Source: Serilophus lunatus (lineage: Eukaryota > Chordata > Aves > Passeriformes > Eurylaimidae). From it: a stretch of DNA of 64,000 nt. The notes under the pieces were generated by a model. The model was not told the DNA's origin. It made no database searches and saw only the letters and a program-made list of their open reading frames with translations. Made by a program: the position numbers and the translations under genes. Where the stretch lies: NCBI GenBank assembly GCA_013399895.1, contig VXBA01001255.1, positions 3,392,692-3,456,691 of the forward strand, given 5' to 3'. Positions 1 through 12,750 of the stretch are shown here, one piece after another (within the stretch, counting starts at the first letter, position 1; each line of letters begins with the position of its first letter).

Positions 1-607
1 CCTTTGTCCAATGCTCCAGCCTTCCCCAGCTCTCCTAGCTCAAGATATTCTCCATCCCATTGTCTTCTCCATTGTCTCCATCAAATGAAGACATGATGTC
101 TACTTTCTGTTCTGTTTTAGATTCAGTCTTAACACTGACCTCATTACAAGCTGTGTTTAGGCCTTGTTTGATGAGACGTGGATGTTCATGGTTGCAAACG
201 CCCACTGAATGTTTTTCAGGTCTCTATGAAGAAGCTGCCCTACTGCTAAAGTCTTTGCCACTGTTCATTATGGAAGAAAGGCCAAAAAACAAAATTTAGG
301 CCTTCATTTATAATTTTTACAATATGTATCCACTCTGTGTGTGTGTCTGTGAGGATGGGAGCTGCCTCTACATAGAGCAGATAGACAGAGGAGCTTTTAG
401 CAGGAATCACAAGGTTGTGAAATGCTCTATGCCTTGACCTGTAACACGCAACAGTAAATTCCTCCACTCTTGTTATGTTTTCCAGGGGTCATGGTCTTTA
501 ACAGTTTACTTAGTGGAGGAGGAGGAAAGAAACCCTTTTTATTGTTGAGCAGTGGACGGTAGTTTCCTTGTCCTGGCAGCTGGTGCTGACACAGGGCTGT
601 TCTTCAG

Positions 608-714
608 GTGTTACTTTGATGGACGGTGTCCCTGACGCCCACGGAGCAGCAGGGGTGGTGGCAGCCTCCACTTACCCGTCTTTGGTTAAAGAAGAACCTG
701 TGGAGTTTGCCCAA
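608..714 (+). CDS. Candidate internal coding exon, unrecognised protein
   Basis: A pyrimidine-rich acceptor (GCTGTTCTTCAG) precedes position 608, and the donor CAA|GTGAGA follows 714. The 107-bp segment starts with two bases that complete a split codon, then reads 35 uninterrupted codons and ends in phase 0. The peptide runs from VTLMDGVPD through a small-residue stretch (GAAGVVAAS) to SLVKEEPVEFAQ. VKEE fits the sumoylation consensus psi-K-x-E, which is common in transcription factors; that link is an inference. Four CpGs survive in this short segment, which is unusual for neutral DNA here and fits selection on coding sequence. No partner exon could be tied to it on the + strand. The antisense strand also has a good donor (GG|GTAAGTGG, near 673-678), so an exon of the opposite strand is an alternative. 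The gene is not recognised. Confidence 0.38.
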
Positions 715-2900
715 GTGAGATCCAGCGCTGCCTTTCCAGTGTTTTCATTGCATTTCAGATGGAGGCTGAGCTTTGCTCCAGCCTAATTGCCTGCAGTGGT
801 CTGCTGGAGTGAACTTTTGCTGTGATGCAGTACATGCACAACTGAGCACTTGTGATGACAGGTTTACATTAGTATGAAATCCAGCAGCAGAGTAAGTGAG
901 GCTGGAGTCCCAGGGCTACGGACCTTTATCATATCTCAAGTGTGGAGGAGCAGATGCTATTTTGTTGTGCTGTGAACTCTCTTTGTACAGCAAAGCAACC
1001 TGACACTGTGTGATCTCAATGAGTCACAGCTCCTCATCTCTGCCTGGCATGTTTCTAGATCCATGGTTATTTTGGTGCACAGGGACACTACGGTGCTGAG
1101 ATAGGTGTGTTGAGTCACACTCCCAAAGGTGTTACCAGCAACTCTTTGGCTGGTGCAAGTCCGAGCCTGAACTCAATGTTCCTAGTACTGGTAAAAATAG
1201 CACCAGGATGCACAGCCAGAACTGAAAGCTCCTGGACTAGTCAGAAGACCTCCATCCGTGACAGAGAGAGAGCAGCCCACACCCAATTTTCACTCTGTAG
1301 CACTGTGGTCAAGAGGAGAAGAGGGTTCAGACTTGCAGTGATAAAGACCATAGGGCTTTTCTTGCAAGCAATTCACCATGTTGCCTCCAAAATTAGTGTC
1401 TCTTCTGGCAACAGCTGTTAGATTACAAGGAGCTATAGCAGAGCCCAAAGTGACTGCTGGCAGCACTTGTTTTGTGACACCTGGGCTGGGAAATACATTG
1501 TGTGAAACTAAACTCTGTTCGGATGTGAGGAAGCAGGAGCGTATCCTGAGCGTAGCCAGATGTGACCCCTAACCCTGCTCGTGCAGTAATCCACATACAC
1601 AAATCTCACAGATTTGCAGTCAGGTCCTGACCCAAGGTCCACTGAAGAGAAGTCAGACAGTGTACTGATAGGTTTGAGATATAAAGGACTTCAGCTGTTT
1701 TTTTGTTTGTTTAACTATTTGCACTATTTTTTCCCTTGATGTGTTAGCTTTTGGCCAGACTTAGGGACAAACACACTGCCTGGTGGGCTCTGACACCACT
1801 TGTACTGAGAACTAATCAAACAGGCTAATCCAGGCAACATAAAAAGTTTAACGGAAAAAGCAGGAAGATGAAGATATAAAATATCCTCTCTCTGCCTGTA
1901 TTATGGAAAACATAGAGGTAGAATGAGGGTGAAGGCAAACTACTAGACTTCTCCAAGGAACCAAATACTGTTAAAATGTATTTGTGTGCTTGCATTTCAC
2001 ATGGAGAATTGAAGTGAAAAAAAGAAAGTTACTTGTGCAAACATAGAAAAACCCTTCTCCATTCCCGTATCTCTTTTTCTGTGTCTTCAACTGCACATCT
2101 TTCCACCTTTTTAATTTTAAAACACACGTGTGTTAAGCCTAGAATTTCCTGTGGCTAAGAGGAATGGGGTCTGATTGATCGTAATAAGGGACAGTCTAAA
2201 TGAAGTGCTTGGACTTGCCCCGGGCACTTCTATCTGCAGGTGCTGGGAGCCCTTGCCAACGCGAATGACTTTTTGGAACACAAGTGATTATTTACTGCTG
2301 AACCAAGCCAAAGGCTATGCTTCTCTTTGCAGCTCACAGCCCTTGGCCTCCAACAGGAAATGTATTTAGTTTTCAAATCCCTCTCTGACCAAAAAAGAAT
2401 TCCAGCAAAGCAGCAATAAACATCCAGAGAGTCTTCTCTTCTGTAGGAAAAAAAATCATGAGCTTGGGTTTAAAAATGAAATATCCTGTGACTAATCTAT
2501 TCTAGGATTGGGCTGGGGTCAGGTTGTTGCGTGTGGGAGTCAGAAGACCCAGGAGAAAGCTACCTCACCCTATCTGCCACCCACCCCACTTTTAGAAACT
2601 CCTAATATCAGCAACACGATGTTTTCAAACACGAGTTGCAAAAGGGTTCCCTGTTTGATCCTCCTCTTCTCAGTTTGTCATTGATTTCCACCATCAAAAT
2701 AGTTTGTGCAACGAATCCCAGCTGTACTGCTGGCACTTTACTAGCCAGCAAATACAATCCAAATGTTAATTCTTTGGAGCTGAGAGCTCCGTGCCAAGAA
2801 ATGAATAATCTGTGCGAGGCTAAACAAACAGTTTATTGACGGGGTGGGGTGGGGTGCAGGTGGGGGGTGACTGGGCTGAGAAGCAGGCGAGCCCAACCAG
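715..2900. other. Non-coding stretch, no gene supported
   Basis: If 608-714 is an exon, this is intron on its 3' side. It contains a short GA run near 1,263-1,274, AT-rich segments, and an E-box centred 14-bp palindrome (AACACACGTGTGTT) at 2,121-2,134. Around 2,530-2,585 a phrase resembling the tRNA-derived head of an old SINE can be made out but is too decayed to call. Open frames up to 104 codons occur without splice signals. Confidence 0.5.
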
Positions 2901-2929
2901 AAGGACATCAAAGCTGCTTCTGTCAGAAG

Positions 2930-3330
2930 ACTCAGTCACATGTGATTTGTTTTCTCTTGCTGCTAATTCAGTTACGTGTTAAACTACTAATATTCCCAGG
3001 CAAGAGTGCGAGAGCTTTCCAGCCCAAACACGGCAGGCGGGTGAAGCAGATGTTTACACACTGTTCATCTGAACTTTCCCTCTTTGTCTTTTTGGATGCA
3101 GGAGTGTGATAGGTGCACTCAGGCCCAGTGATCCAATAGCCAAGCACTCGGTACATTTATCTCTACTTGATAAATGCGGGACAAGAGGCAATTTGGAAGT
3201 TAACATCGGGTATTTCTGTGGTAGCCGATGGGAGTCTCGTAGGGCTATTCTAATAGAATTTAAAACACTAGATTTCAATACCCTTGTTAAGTCTTTGCAC
3301 CTTCTGCCTTTCTTTTCCTCATTATCTAGG
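2930..3330. promoter_or_regulatory. Candidate conserved non-coding element
   Basis: The texture differs from the flanks: retained CpGs (ACGTG, TGCGAG, AACATCGGG, AGCCGATG) lie within AT-rich sequence carrying GCTAATTC, GTTTACAC (forkhead-like) and TTGATAAATG. Open frames on both strands overlap here, but neither has flanking splice sites that fit. An enhancer-like conserved element is the most likely reading. This rests on composition and motifs only. Confidence 0.3.
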
Positions 3331-3339
3331 AGGTCAAGA

Positions 3340-6300
3340 CTAGAATCAGGATTAAAGCCTAAATCCCTCAAATCCCAAGCCAACTACAGTGCAGACCACT
3401 CATTGCAAATGCTACTGGATCCTGACCCCATCTGTGTGTTATAGTAATCCACTTTGCAAATTCTGGGCCAAAGCCAGAACAGGATCCTGGGGATGCTGCC
3501 CAGCCATGTCATATTCCTCTTCCAACCTGCTACAATGCTGCAGCATGCTGTCTGGACATTTTTGGTGGGAGAGAAGGACTGGATTGCACTTGAAACCAAA
3601 ATCCATTAAAATATACAGACAGAAATTTGAGTCTTAATTTTTAAAATAAAAGACCCACTCCAAATTTACGAGTGCCACATACTAGGGAATTACAGAAACA
3701 GGTAATTGTTTCTTATTCCACTTCTCAGCTGCACTGAAAGGGCATGTATCTCCACTTTTTTATTCCTCCACATGACAAAGGGATGCTTTCCACCTGATGG
3801 TATACCTACAGCAGCAGTGCCCCTGTTGGAGAGAGTCATAAGAGATGGAGGGGTTCCCTGGCCACCAGCACAACCCTCAACACCCATCATCACACAGGCA
3901 GGGGGAAGATGAGGGCCTGCAGCACTATGGCTTAATAAGTAAAAGGCAGGAACGGTCACAAGTGAGGGTGTTGTGATGACAGGTTATGGAGTCGCATGCA
4001 CAAGTAGTTAAGTCCATCGGGGGTTAATCTAACCCAGGTACTGATGTGGGCATTTAGATAGGGGATAACTTATGCTGTCATTAACCTGTCAGCGTTATAG
4101 CAGGAAGATTATATCTTCACAAGTATGTATTGATCTAGAAAGGGACGTGTTAGGCATGACCAAGCTTTTTATGTACTGTCTTTTACCGCCTGCTTTTTCC
4201 CTGATCAAAGGTGCTTAATGTGTGTGGTCAGCGCAAAGAAAGTCATGTTTTCCTCTAGGCTGGGGAAATGTTTCTCTTTGTCCTTTTCCCATTATCTTGG
4301 GTGCGATCTAAATATCCGGTTACTTACACAGCCTCTTCCTTCTCATGCTGATGGAGCAGTGAAGATTAGATTGGTGTCTCTGTAGATCTACCACAGCCTT
4401 TTGCAGAGAGACTTGCACTTGCTGCGTGTGTGCTATGAGCAGCTGAGGTGCAGGATGGCTCTGAACTGGAAGCCAATTGAGTAATATAGGACTTTACTGG
4501 AGCCTGAAAGTCTCTTCTCAGCAGTTGACTTAGTGGCCCAAGGACTGCTGTGTGATGAAGTAGATCCCCAAGTTTTGGATCACAGTTGTTCCTCTAGACG
4601 ACATCCAGGCCTTGGTAATAGTTTGCCAAGGTGTGCTATCTAGAGATGTATTCCAATACTTGGACTTCATTTGGGAAAGCTGGGCAACAGTGTGCAGGAC
4701 ACAAGGAGAGGACAAGGGTCATGGCCATAAGTGTCTTGATATTTAAGAGCAGCAAAAAAGCTAAAATTAGTACCATTGCACCAGAGCATCCACACAGGGC
4801 AAATGGTCTTTTAAAGGCAACAGTGTTCTTCTAATGACATAGCATATCCATTTCAGACAGTTCCCAGCCTGGGGCAAGAGGACTAGCGATGATGGTCCCC
4901 AAAACCACAGCACAGTCACGTTTGCAGTGCTTTCAGGTGACTTCCTGAGGACAGGACTGTGTGGAAGTTCATGGGAATTTGGACAGTTGGCAGATATAAA
5001 AGGACTAAAAGAGTGGGAATGAGCCACTCTTATCAGCAGGATATCTTGTCTCACTACAGAGTAGCATCTGGACTTCTGACAGCATAGTGGTGTCAGCTAA
5101 ATGTAGGATTTCTTTCTCCATCCTACATCATGCAGATTTGCAAACAATACAAAGTAAAATTTTGCAGTAAGAAATCAACAAAATTTCCTAACACAGGCAT
5201 AAAAATGCTGATATTGACATCCCTTACACTCATTTTTGTGAGCTGTGCTGATGAACCTTTGAAAGGCAAGTAAGCTTTTCTTCCATTCTTCTGGTTCCCT
5301 ACCTTTGGAGATGGGGACAAGAAGCTAGCTGAGTTCAGATGGATGTTCTTCTTCCGTTGCTTATATGAGGAAACAAAGGTAACTGATAGTGGAAACACTT
5401 CCCAGGAGCTCTGCAGAGGTTGTTGCCCTCCAGACCTGCTTCTGGCAGGGATCAGTCACAAAAAGACAGAGAAAACTGTTGTGCTTCCTTTCCCCATGCT
5501 CACCCCAAAGCATTGCCTGACATGTGAGCAGCATGAAAACACTTTCCCCTTTCACTTCCTTGTGAGTGTCCCCTCAGCATAGCCTTGTGATTTCAGGGTC
5601 TGACTGGAGACACCTAGGGAAATATGAGGAGCCAAAAAGCCTCCCAAGAACTGTCAAATTAGGCACCCAAATATTGACAGTGTTTAGGCATTTGCTTTAA
5701 GTCTCCGGCAATGAATTTGTTTTCAATACTGCAGTGGGACCTGGCAGCTCTTGGTAAGAGGGAGGTAAAAGTTCAGTGGACAAGTGTGGTTGGTCCTAAA
5801 TTCTCCTGCCTCAGATTGGGAGCCTCTGCCATCTATTGGCAGTTGGATGCTGAAGAGCTGACGGATGTATGCAGGTCATTAAGCACACATGCATATGGGA
5901 TGCACACACTGTGCTCATATGAGGTGCCTGCATTTTATTTATTCAAGCTCTGGGCAAATTATAAAATGGCACTTCATCTCCCTTTAAACACAACAACAAA
6001 TTATAACTCAACGTTAAGATCAGAGCTCACTGACTTGTGTATCTGCACATGATGTGCTAGAGAAAACTCTTCCTCCCCAACTCCCCAGCTAACTTCCTTT
6101 TGCAAAGAGACAATACTGCCTTAGTGGGGGCTGCACAGTTATAGCTATTCCTTGTGCACTGGCCACACAATAATATACCACCAAAAAAAAAAAAGTGGAG
6201 AGAGGAAGACAAATGAGCATTCTTAACAAAGGCATAATAAATAATATGATAAGGCAAGGCTCTTTTTGGTCTGTGGTTTGAAAGCAGGTGGGCACTGAGT

Positions 6301-6530
6301 TGTTGTTACCAGCCTCTATCATTTGAGGGCACCCTAGTCTTTGATGCTGGCTGCAATTAGCTGCGGGAGAGGTGCAGCAGCCATCTCTGGTGATGGCAAG
6401 GCTGTCTTTCACTGAAATACTCTCTTTCTTCTAACCCTCCAGGTCAATGCTGCTGGGACTTATAGCAGGAGCGCATGCTGGGTTCACAGATCACCAGCCT
6501 TATTGGAGTGTTGGGGATTGGAGGTGAATT
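3340..6530. other. Non-coding stretch, no gene supported
   Basis: Moderate-GC sequence with short open frames on both strands (up to 113 codons) that lack splice sites. A poly(A) run of about 12 lies near 6,182-6,194. The phrase near 5,660-5,700 (TTAGGCACCCAAATATTGACAG) resembles very old amniote repeats but is not assignable. Confidence 0.5.
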
Positions 6531-6539
6531 GCCTAAAGG

Positions 6540-6680
6540 AGGAATGGACTGGTGTGCCAACACTGCTATTGATTAATGCTAATTACCATTTAATTTAACC
6601 TCCAATTAGTTTTAATCAATTGTCACATTCTCCCTGAGTATTACTGCGAGGTTGACGTACAGTAAGGAGGATAATTTTCT
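6540..6680. promoter_or_regulatory. Homeodomain-site cluster, candidate enhancer
   Basis: Within about 60 bases there are at least five ATTA/TAAT cores: GATTAATGC, CTAATTACC, TTTAATTTAA, CAATTAGT and TTAATCAATTG. They are followed by a CpG-containing segment (ACTGCGAGGTTGACGTACAG). Dense homeodomain cores are typical of developmental enhancers. Function is inferred. Confidence 0.33.
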
Positions 6681-6689
6681 TGAGCTTTT

Positions 6690-9545
6690 CCTTGCTTCCC
6701 AGATAGATATTTTCTATATCTTTCTTTTGCTTTAATAGACCTGGGTGAATAATTCATTTGTCAAATTTAGCTACTGCCGCTGCTTCTTGTGCCTTGGAAC
6801 CTGTGTCTCTAAGCATAGTCTGAGTCTGATGCCTGGTCCAGAATTTCTCATCACAGAATATTGGTTCTTGGTCTGTACAATATGTTACAGCCATTTGATC
6901 CTGGAAAATCAAGCAAGGCAGTTTCACTTTAATCAGGCATGTGGTGGGGTCACATGGCCCTGGCCCCACTGTTGTTGTCAGTCATAACTCCGGGGATCCA
7001 TTTTTGCATGAATTTTCCATAACTGTTTCTTTAAAAAACAGTCACAGTCATGTTTCAGTCATGCAGAGCATTTCCCTTCAAAAGGGGAAAGCAGAGAGGA
7101 AGAGAGTTATGTCTGTCCATCTGGATCATCATCTCCAGGTCTTGAATACAGGCTCTAGCAATTTGCAACATCAACTCAACTTTTCCCAAGGGCCCAACTC
7201 TCTCTATTAGAGCACCCCCCTTCTAACACTGTCCTATGTGGTCCTTCTTGCTGAAGCTGGAGAGACTGGTTTTGTCTTAAAATCACTATGACAGCCTGGC
7301 CTTTCCATGTTGCATTTGAATGAATGGTTACAGAATATATTCAGAGGTACTTGCCCAATGCTAATAATAGCTCTGTCTGTCCAAGGGAATTTCAAAAAAA
7401 GTATCAATTCATTAATCACTCCCACTGTTTTTGTGTACATTGCTGATGAAACACCAGGCAGTGTTCCCTGAAGGTCAATAAACTAGGGCAGTTATCCAGA
7501 ATTACCTTCTGAGATCTCTCTGAAAGCTCAGGGAAAAGTGAACAGAGCACAGTCCCATCTATTCTTGCCGAGGATCAAAAGCAACTCAACAATACCTCAG
7601 GGCATCAAAGACAGCTGATAGATCTAACAATAACATCTTGGAGCCCTGATATTCATCTGTAACCTGGACTGCCCGTGCAGTGCAGTGTCTGTGCTCTACT
7701 CCATCTGTACCCAGGCCGACACGGGTCAGGAAAGGCTGAGACACTCAGGTACTCGGGGAATTCGCTTCCCTTCACAACTTTCTCATTAACCATGCCCACA
7801 CTTGAAGAACAGAAACAACACAGCCTGATCGCCAGCATCCAGTAATAGCTTGTTTGGGCACCTTCTCTGCTCTTTCCAGGGATATCCTGCACCCGCCAGC
7901 TGTCATGATTTAAGGTGAGGCAGTTTCTTCCCCCCAGCTGCACCACCAGGTATCTGCAGTGCTGATCAAAAGCCTTGGTGGACAATGCAAGTTCAGTTCA
8001 GCTGGTGGGCAGGTCACGGCCCCGCCGCCAGTGCTGCCACTTGTCTTTGAGCCTCCGCCATGACCTGAAGTGAGGCAGCAGTGGTGTGGGAAGGTGGGTG
8101 TGACCCTGGTCCCTCTGCTGTCTGCTGACAAGGCTTTCAGTGTGAGCACCTGTCCTCCAGGGCATTTCCTCCCTTTCTGGTAGAAGTTATGAAGAACCTC
8201 ATTGCTGGAGGACTGAGAACATCACTTGCGATAGAAATCAGAATGATCTCAGGTGCTTTGTGGGAAACGCACAGTTCAATACAGGACTGTGTCCTGATTT
8301 GTTTAGTTTTTTAGTTTTATTTTAGCTTATGTGTACAACTGAGCTCTTCTTCCTCTTAACCCTTCTGTCCCCAGTGGGTCAAGTTATATGGCCTTGCATG
8401 TCCCAGGCAGATAGTTATGACTTGGTTCAACATTATTTTATTATAACCATTTAAGTTAGAGGAGAACTTTAGAGAAAAATAAAACTATGGTAAAGCAAAT
8501 CCATCACTACATAGAAACGAAAGCTGACCTCTTGCTCGCCTTTGTGCATGGGCTGGATAACAAACCCATTGTTAAGATTAAAAAAGAAGGAAAGCCAAAG
8601 ATTGTTTTGTTCCTATAAACATGGGACTTTCGATTTACTTTTCACAGAGCTTTGACTGGGCAACAGCAGAAATGCAAGCTATCTCACAATGTTCCCTTGG
8701 CATAACATGGTGCTTTCAGTCTCATTATTATTGCATTATATGTAGCACATCTGTTACTGGTCAGGAGCCAAACCATTTAATTCTATTAGATACATCTATA
8801 CAGCTAAGTGATAATCTACACCAGGTTTATGGAACAAGCACTTAATTCTTGGCAGGGAGCAGCTCAAGACTTGATACAAGAGCAACAGAATATATGCAGT
8901 GTAGTTGTAGATCAGTGTCAGGAACTGGCCAGAAATCATTTCTGCATTCCTCAGCATGCAGGCATTCCAGTGTGGGAAACTATTCATTCAATTTATTGTT
9001 CTAACATCTGTAAGTTATTGGGGGAGGGGGAGGGGAAAAGGAGAAGAGGAAAACGCTCAGAGGGAAAAACGTTTACCTAACAAAATACTAACTCTTTCAG
9101 GGGGTTTCATGTCAGCACTCTGTAAATAATAGGAGCCTTTTAATGCACATATGGTAGTATTTACTTTGTGGAGAGGTACACAGAATCCTGTCTTGTTCAG
9201 AAAGTTTTGTGCCCCGATGCTGCTCAGGCATATAGTTTCTGCTGAATGTATTTTGTCTTAATCCGTCTTTTATCTTGCTGAACACGACTACCAAAACCAA
9301 AGTCAAGTTGCATTGCCTCTGCTTGCAAGCACCCTCAGAGAAGGCTGAACATCAGAACTTGGGGTTGAAAGAAAGATCTCAGCTTGTGTGAGAAAGCTCT
9401 GCTTCTCTCTCAGGGTACACAGCAGCTCTAATGTTTGCTGGCTGGCAGTTTGGATCCGGTGCTTTTTCTTTCCCTTCTGCAAGACCTTTCCAGACTTTGG
9501 GAGAGAGAAGCCCCAGGCCATGTATCCTTCCCAGAAACAAGTAAA
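6690..9545. other. Non-coding stretch, no gene supported
   Basis: Contains a GC-richer patch at 7,650-8,150 with several overlapping short frames, an AT-rich patch at 8,410-8,620, and a purine-rich tract at about 9,018-9,056 (GGGGGAGGGGGAGGGG followed by GAAGAGG). No convincing exon, RNA gene or young repeat was found. Confidence 0.5.
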
Positions 9546-9547
9546 CA

Positions 9548-9712
9548 TGGTTTTACCCCATTTTGGGGAGGAGGAGGAAGGGCATTGGGAGGTGATGACT
9601 TGCTCAGGGTTGCACAGGATGTCTGCAGCAGAGCTGGAACAAGGGCCAACTCTCCGAATTGTCAACAGTGCCTCTACCTTTATCCACCAGACCATCCTTC
9701 CTTCCTCTATGC
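9548..9712 (-). repeat. MIR/CORE-SINE relic
   Basis: Read on the minus strand, this follows the tRNA-derived SINE layout: a head ending at AGACCATCC, then the internal promoter region, then the core. On the + strand the diagnostic order is CCCCATTTTGGGGAG, GACTTGCTCAGGGTTGCACA, GCAGAGCTGGAACAAGGG and TTATCCACCAGACCATCC. These match the reverse complement of the amniote SINE phrases for 'cccatctgtaaaatgggg', 'gtgtgaccttgggcaagtc', 'ttcnaatcccagctctgcc' and 'ggtggttaaag'. The copy is old and diverged. It explains the otherwise long open frame on the minus strand here (9,303-9,728), which is therefore not a gene. Confidence 0.65.
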
Positions 9713-9829
9713 TGAAGAGTTGAAACAATTCTAAAAAGGGAAATAAAAATAAAAGAGAGGGTCTCCACCTGCAGAGATTTCTGACCTTTCACTGGCACGG
9801 CTTTTCTTTTCCTTTCCCCCTACTCATTT

Positions 9830-10040
9830 TTTTGTCTCTCAGTGGAAGTAATTGGATCTATTTCTCAAGGAAGTGATGTCAGCAGACCTGGGTGTTCCAG
9901 GAATAGTTATTTCCATATGATTTGAACAGGTTCTTACATACTGTGGCATGTACATTGTTGTAATTTAAACCGATCTGGTACTTTGGACTGAAGGCCATTT
10001 ATAAGAGTCCCCAGCTGGAGAGGAATTTATTTACTCATGG
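9830..10040. promoter_or_regulatory. Candidate conserved non-coding element
   Basis: A coherent AT-rich block with GAAGTAATTGGATC, CCATATGATTTG, TGTAATTTAAACCGATC and CATTTATAAGAG. It lacks repeats and frames. About 100 bases downstream a strong donor-like site (AATCTAG|GTAAGAA, break after 10,142) occurs. A regulatory element, possibly beside a non-coding exon, is inferred. Confidence 0.22.
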
Positions 10041-10042
10041 CC

Positions 10043-11660
10043 TTTGGGGAGCAGCAGCATCCTTAACTCTCTTCTGTCTCTCCCCACACCAAACATCTGA
10101 AATTTCCCTGAACTGTCTTGTCCTGAGCCTCACCCAATCTAGGTAAGAATATCTGTTGATTTCAGAGGTCCTGCTCTGCTGTGGGTGAACATATTGCAGT
10201 CAGCAGGCTGGTAACACCACAGAAATCAGCCGTGGTTATCTCTGGTAGTACAGAAGTTCTCTCAAGAAAAACAAGGTCCTTGCACCTGAATTTACAAGAT
10301 GAATCCAGCAGGACAAAAACAAGGCTCTGAATGAAGGCAAAAGGCTGCAATGTCATATCATATTTAGGTTGTGAGCTTTAGGAACAACTACTGCCTTTCT
10401 TCTTAGGCAGCATGCAGTACAGTAAGGTTCTGGTTGGTAACAGAAGTCTCACATACAACTATAGAGCCAAAATAATAGCATTAAATACCAGTAATAACAT
10501 CATGAGGTAAAAAGTAGAAATAAAAAATTGGAGGGAGGCCAAGAAGAAGGGTCTTCAAAGGCTGTGCTGCCCCCTACTACTCTTAATTCTGAACTGTACT
10601 TCATCTTCAACCCTAAGTGAAGTGAAGCGGGGAGTTGACAAAGGAACAAGACTCTTGATTGATGTAGAGGATGTAGCAGCTGGGAACGGGATGAGGAGGG
10701 AGATAGGTCTGTGCCAGGTCCTGTCATTGGTCTGGGGGCTTTGAGACGTCATTTTAAAATCACCTAACGATTCAGCTTTTTATTTGCAATTCCCAGGAGC
10801 TGCCCACGTCAGGAGTGCCCAAAGCAAAGCCAGTGGCTGGCTTAGGCTTATTAGGTCTCAAACACAACCCTGACCTGTCTTCTTCTTCCAGTCAAAGGCC
10901 ACGGGCAGAGCCAGTCAGGAGGAACCAGTCACTGCTGACAGCAGCAATTGGTACTGCATTTGTCAACGCGTAGACTCATAAAAGTTAATTTCCCAGCACG
11001 GGGGGTTCTGTTTATTAAACGAATAACTCACACCCCCACATGGCCTGGAGACACTCTTGGGGGGGCTGACTGAAGGAAGAAGTCACCCCTGGCTGAACCT
11101 CTGACTTCCAGCCAGGTTCTTCAAGGTGAGCTTTGCTCTATGAGGAGCAAAGAGCAGAGAAGGCTGATCCTTTATATCGACCAGCCTGCTCCCACCACTG
11201 GCTCTCCGAGTCACTATGAGTAGGGATTTATGAGGACTTCAGGTACCTTCTTGAAAATTGGAAAAGAAAAAAGACCAAACTTATATGGTAGGAAGAGTCA
11301 CATGCATGTTTTACTATTTTCCATTAGCTTTGACAATTGCTCCAGAGTGCTGATCTTTGTGATAGTGTCCGCTGGAGTTGCTGGTGCCGCTGCTGGTATA
11401 TGCTGATATCCAGGGATCTAGTTGTGCACAGCAGCAGCTCTTGACACCACACAAATTAGCAGTAGTAGTAAAATTCATGTTCAAAACATTGAAGGCATTG
11501 CCAGCTACACCACCAGAATCACTCTGTTGCTTTTCATGACACCATTTCTCTCCTTCCTGCTCACAGCTCCTCAGCTATATCCATGAAGCATCCTGGAATT
11601 GTGTTGCAAGCTGTGTTTTTGCAGTTAGCAACTTTAAGCTTCCCAATATAAAGGATTTTG
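10043..11660. other. Non-coding stretch, no gene supported
   Basis: Mixed sequence with no recognised repeat and only short frames. The + strand donor-like AATCTAG|GTAAGAA after 10,142 has a weak upstream acceptor (GGGGAGCAG near 10,056), so I do not call an exon. Confidence 0.5.
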
Positions 11661-11667
11661 AGCATGG

Positions 11668-11885
11668 AGTTTTTGGTTTGTGTGGGATTTTTCTTGAGGG
11701 GTGGGTAGTTTGGTTTGGTTTGGTTGGTTTGGGGGTTTTGGGGGGGTATTTTTAGATTTTTTTTTGGTGGAGGGTTGGGTTTCTTGTGGTTTGGGGATTT
11801 TTTTTGTGTGGGTTTAGTTGGGTTTTTGGGGGAGGGTTTTCTGATTTTTCTTGTTTGGGTTAGATAATTTTGGTTTATTTTTTAG
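11668..11885 (+). repeat. T/G-rich low-complexity tract with G-quadruplex motif
   Basis: About 220 bases are almost entirely T and G, with degenerate (GGTTT)n and (GGGTTTT)n units. At 11,810-11,836 four G-runs of three or more are separated by loops of 7, 5 and 1 bases, which meets the canonical G-quadruplex pattern on the + strand. Similar A/C-rich tracts, the complement type, occur near 27,739-27,850 and 31,676-31,735. Confidence 0.75.
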
Positions 11886-11889
11886 TCCA

Positions 11890-12745
11890 CATAATTTCAT
11901 CAACTCCAATGAGATACTGGTAGCAAGACATTGCTTACTAATATGAGCAAGGCTGGGAAAGTCCTGAATTTATTACAGAAAGTAATATCCACAATGTCCT
12001 AAAAAGTCTGTAGTTCACCATTTTAGAACTATTGATGTGATAATTCTTGATGCTGGGTTTCAAAGAAAGGATACTCACTCACCATTCTGTGCAAGCTGCC
12101 TTTTGCATATTATTTGCATATACATTTGATAGGCAACTGTCATCCCTAGAAACTGCTGGCACACAAAAATATTTTATCTATTATTTTCTTGCTGTTGTCA
12201 GCTCTTGCCATTGTCTAAAGTGGAGGACCCAGGACAAGATATCAGAATACTGTTGAAAAAGCTGAGTAACAGGCATTTAATTTCAAGTGCTGCTCATTAG
12301 ATATTTTTTCTTGCTCTTTTCCCATGAGAGAGAAAATTATGTAAATGGAATACCTCAAGGGGAGTAGTTTGTTGTAATTTAGATTAAGCCTGAAAAATGG
12401 ATGAGGGTTCTAAGCTACAAGTACTTCACACAGCAGAGCACATCATGTCTTGGAGCCATAGGTGGCATCTTGTTTGGGGTGAACTTTGGCTTTTGCACCA
12501 TCACAAATCCACACTTGGGGAAGTAAGGTGTCTCTGTCTACTGTTGTCATCTATAAACTAGTGGGACCATCCACAGGAATACAGCCAGCCAGAAAGAAAA
12601 GCTCATCTGCCCATCTACAAATACAGGATTGAATTCACCTCTACAAAGTCAGCATGAGACTGTGGAGGGAGCACCAGGAGAGAAAAAAGCCAACACAATA
12701 GCCCCTGGGGCTAGCGCAGATCTGCTGACAGTTCACACTGCTTGC
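11890..12745. other. Non-coding stretch, no gene supported
   Basis: AT-rich sequence with short frames only. No splice-flanked frame, RNA gene or repeat was recognised. Confidence 0.5.
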
Positions 12746-12750
12746 TGCTA

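Noticed and set aside
9303..9728. 141-codon minus-strand ORF
   Set aside because: It runs through a reversed SINE relic, which explains the sequence.
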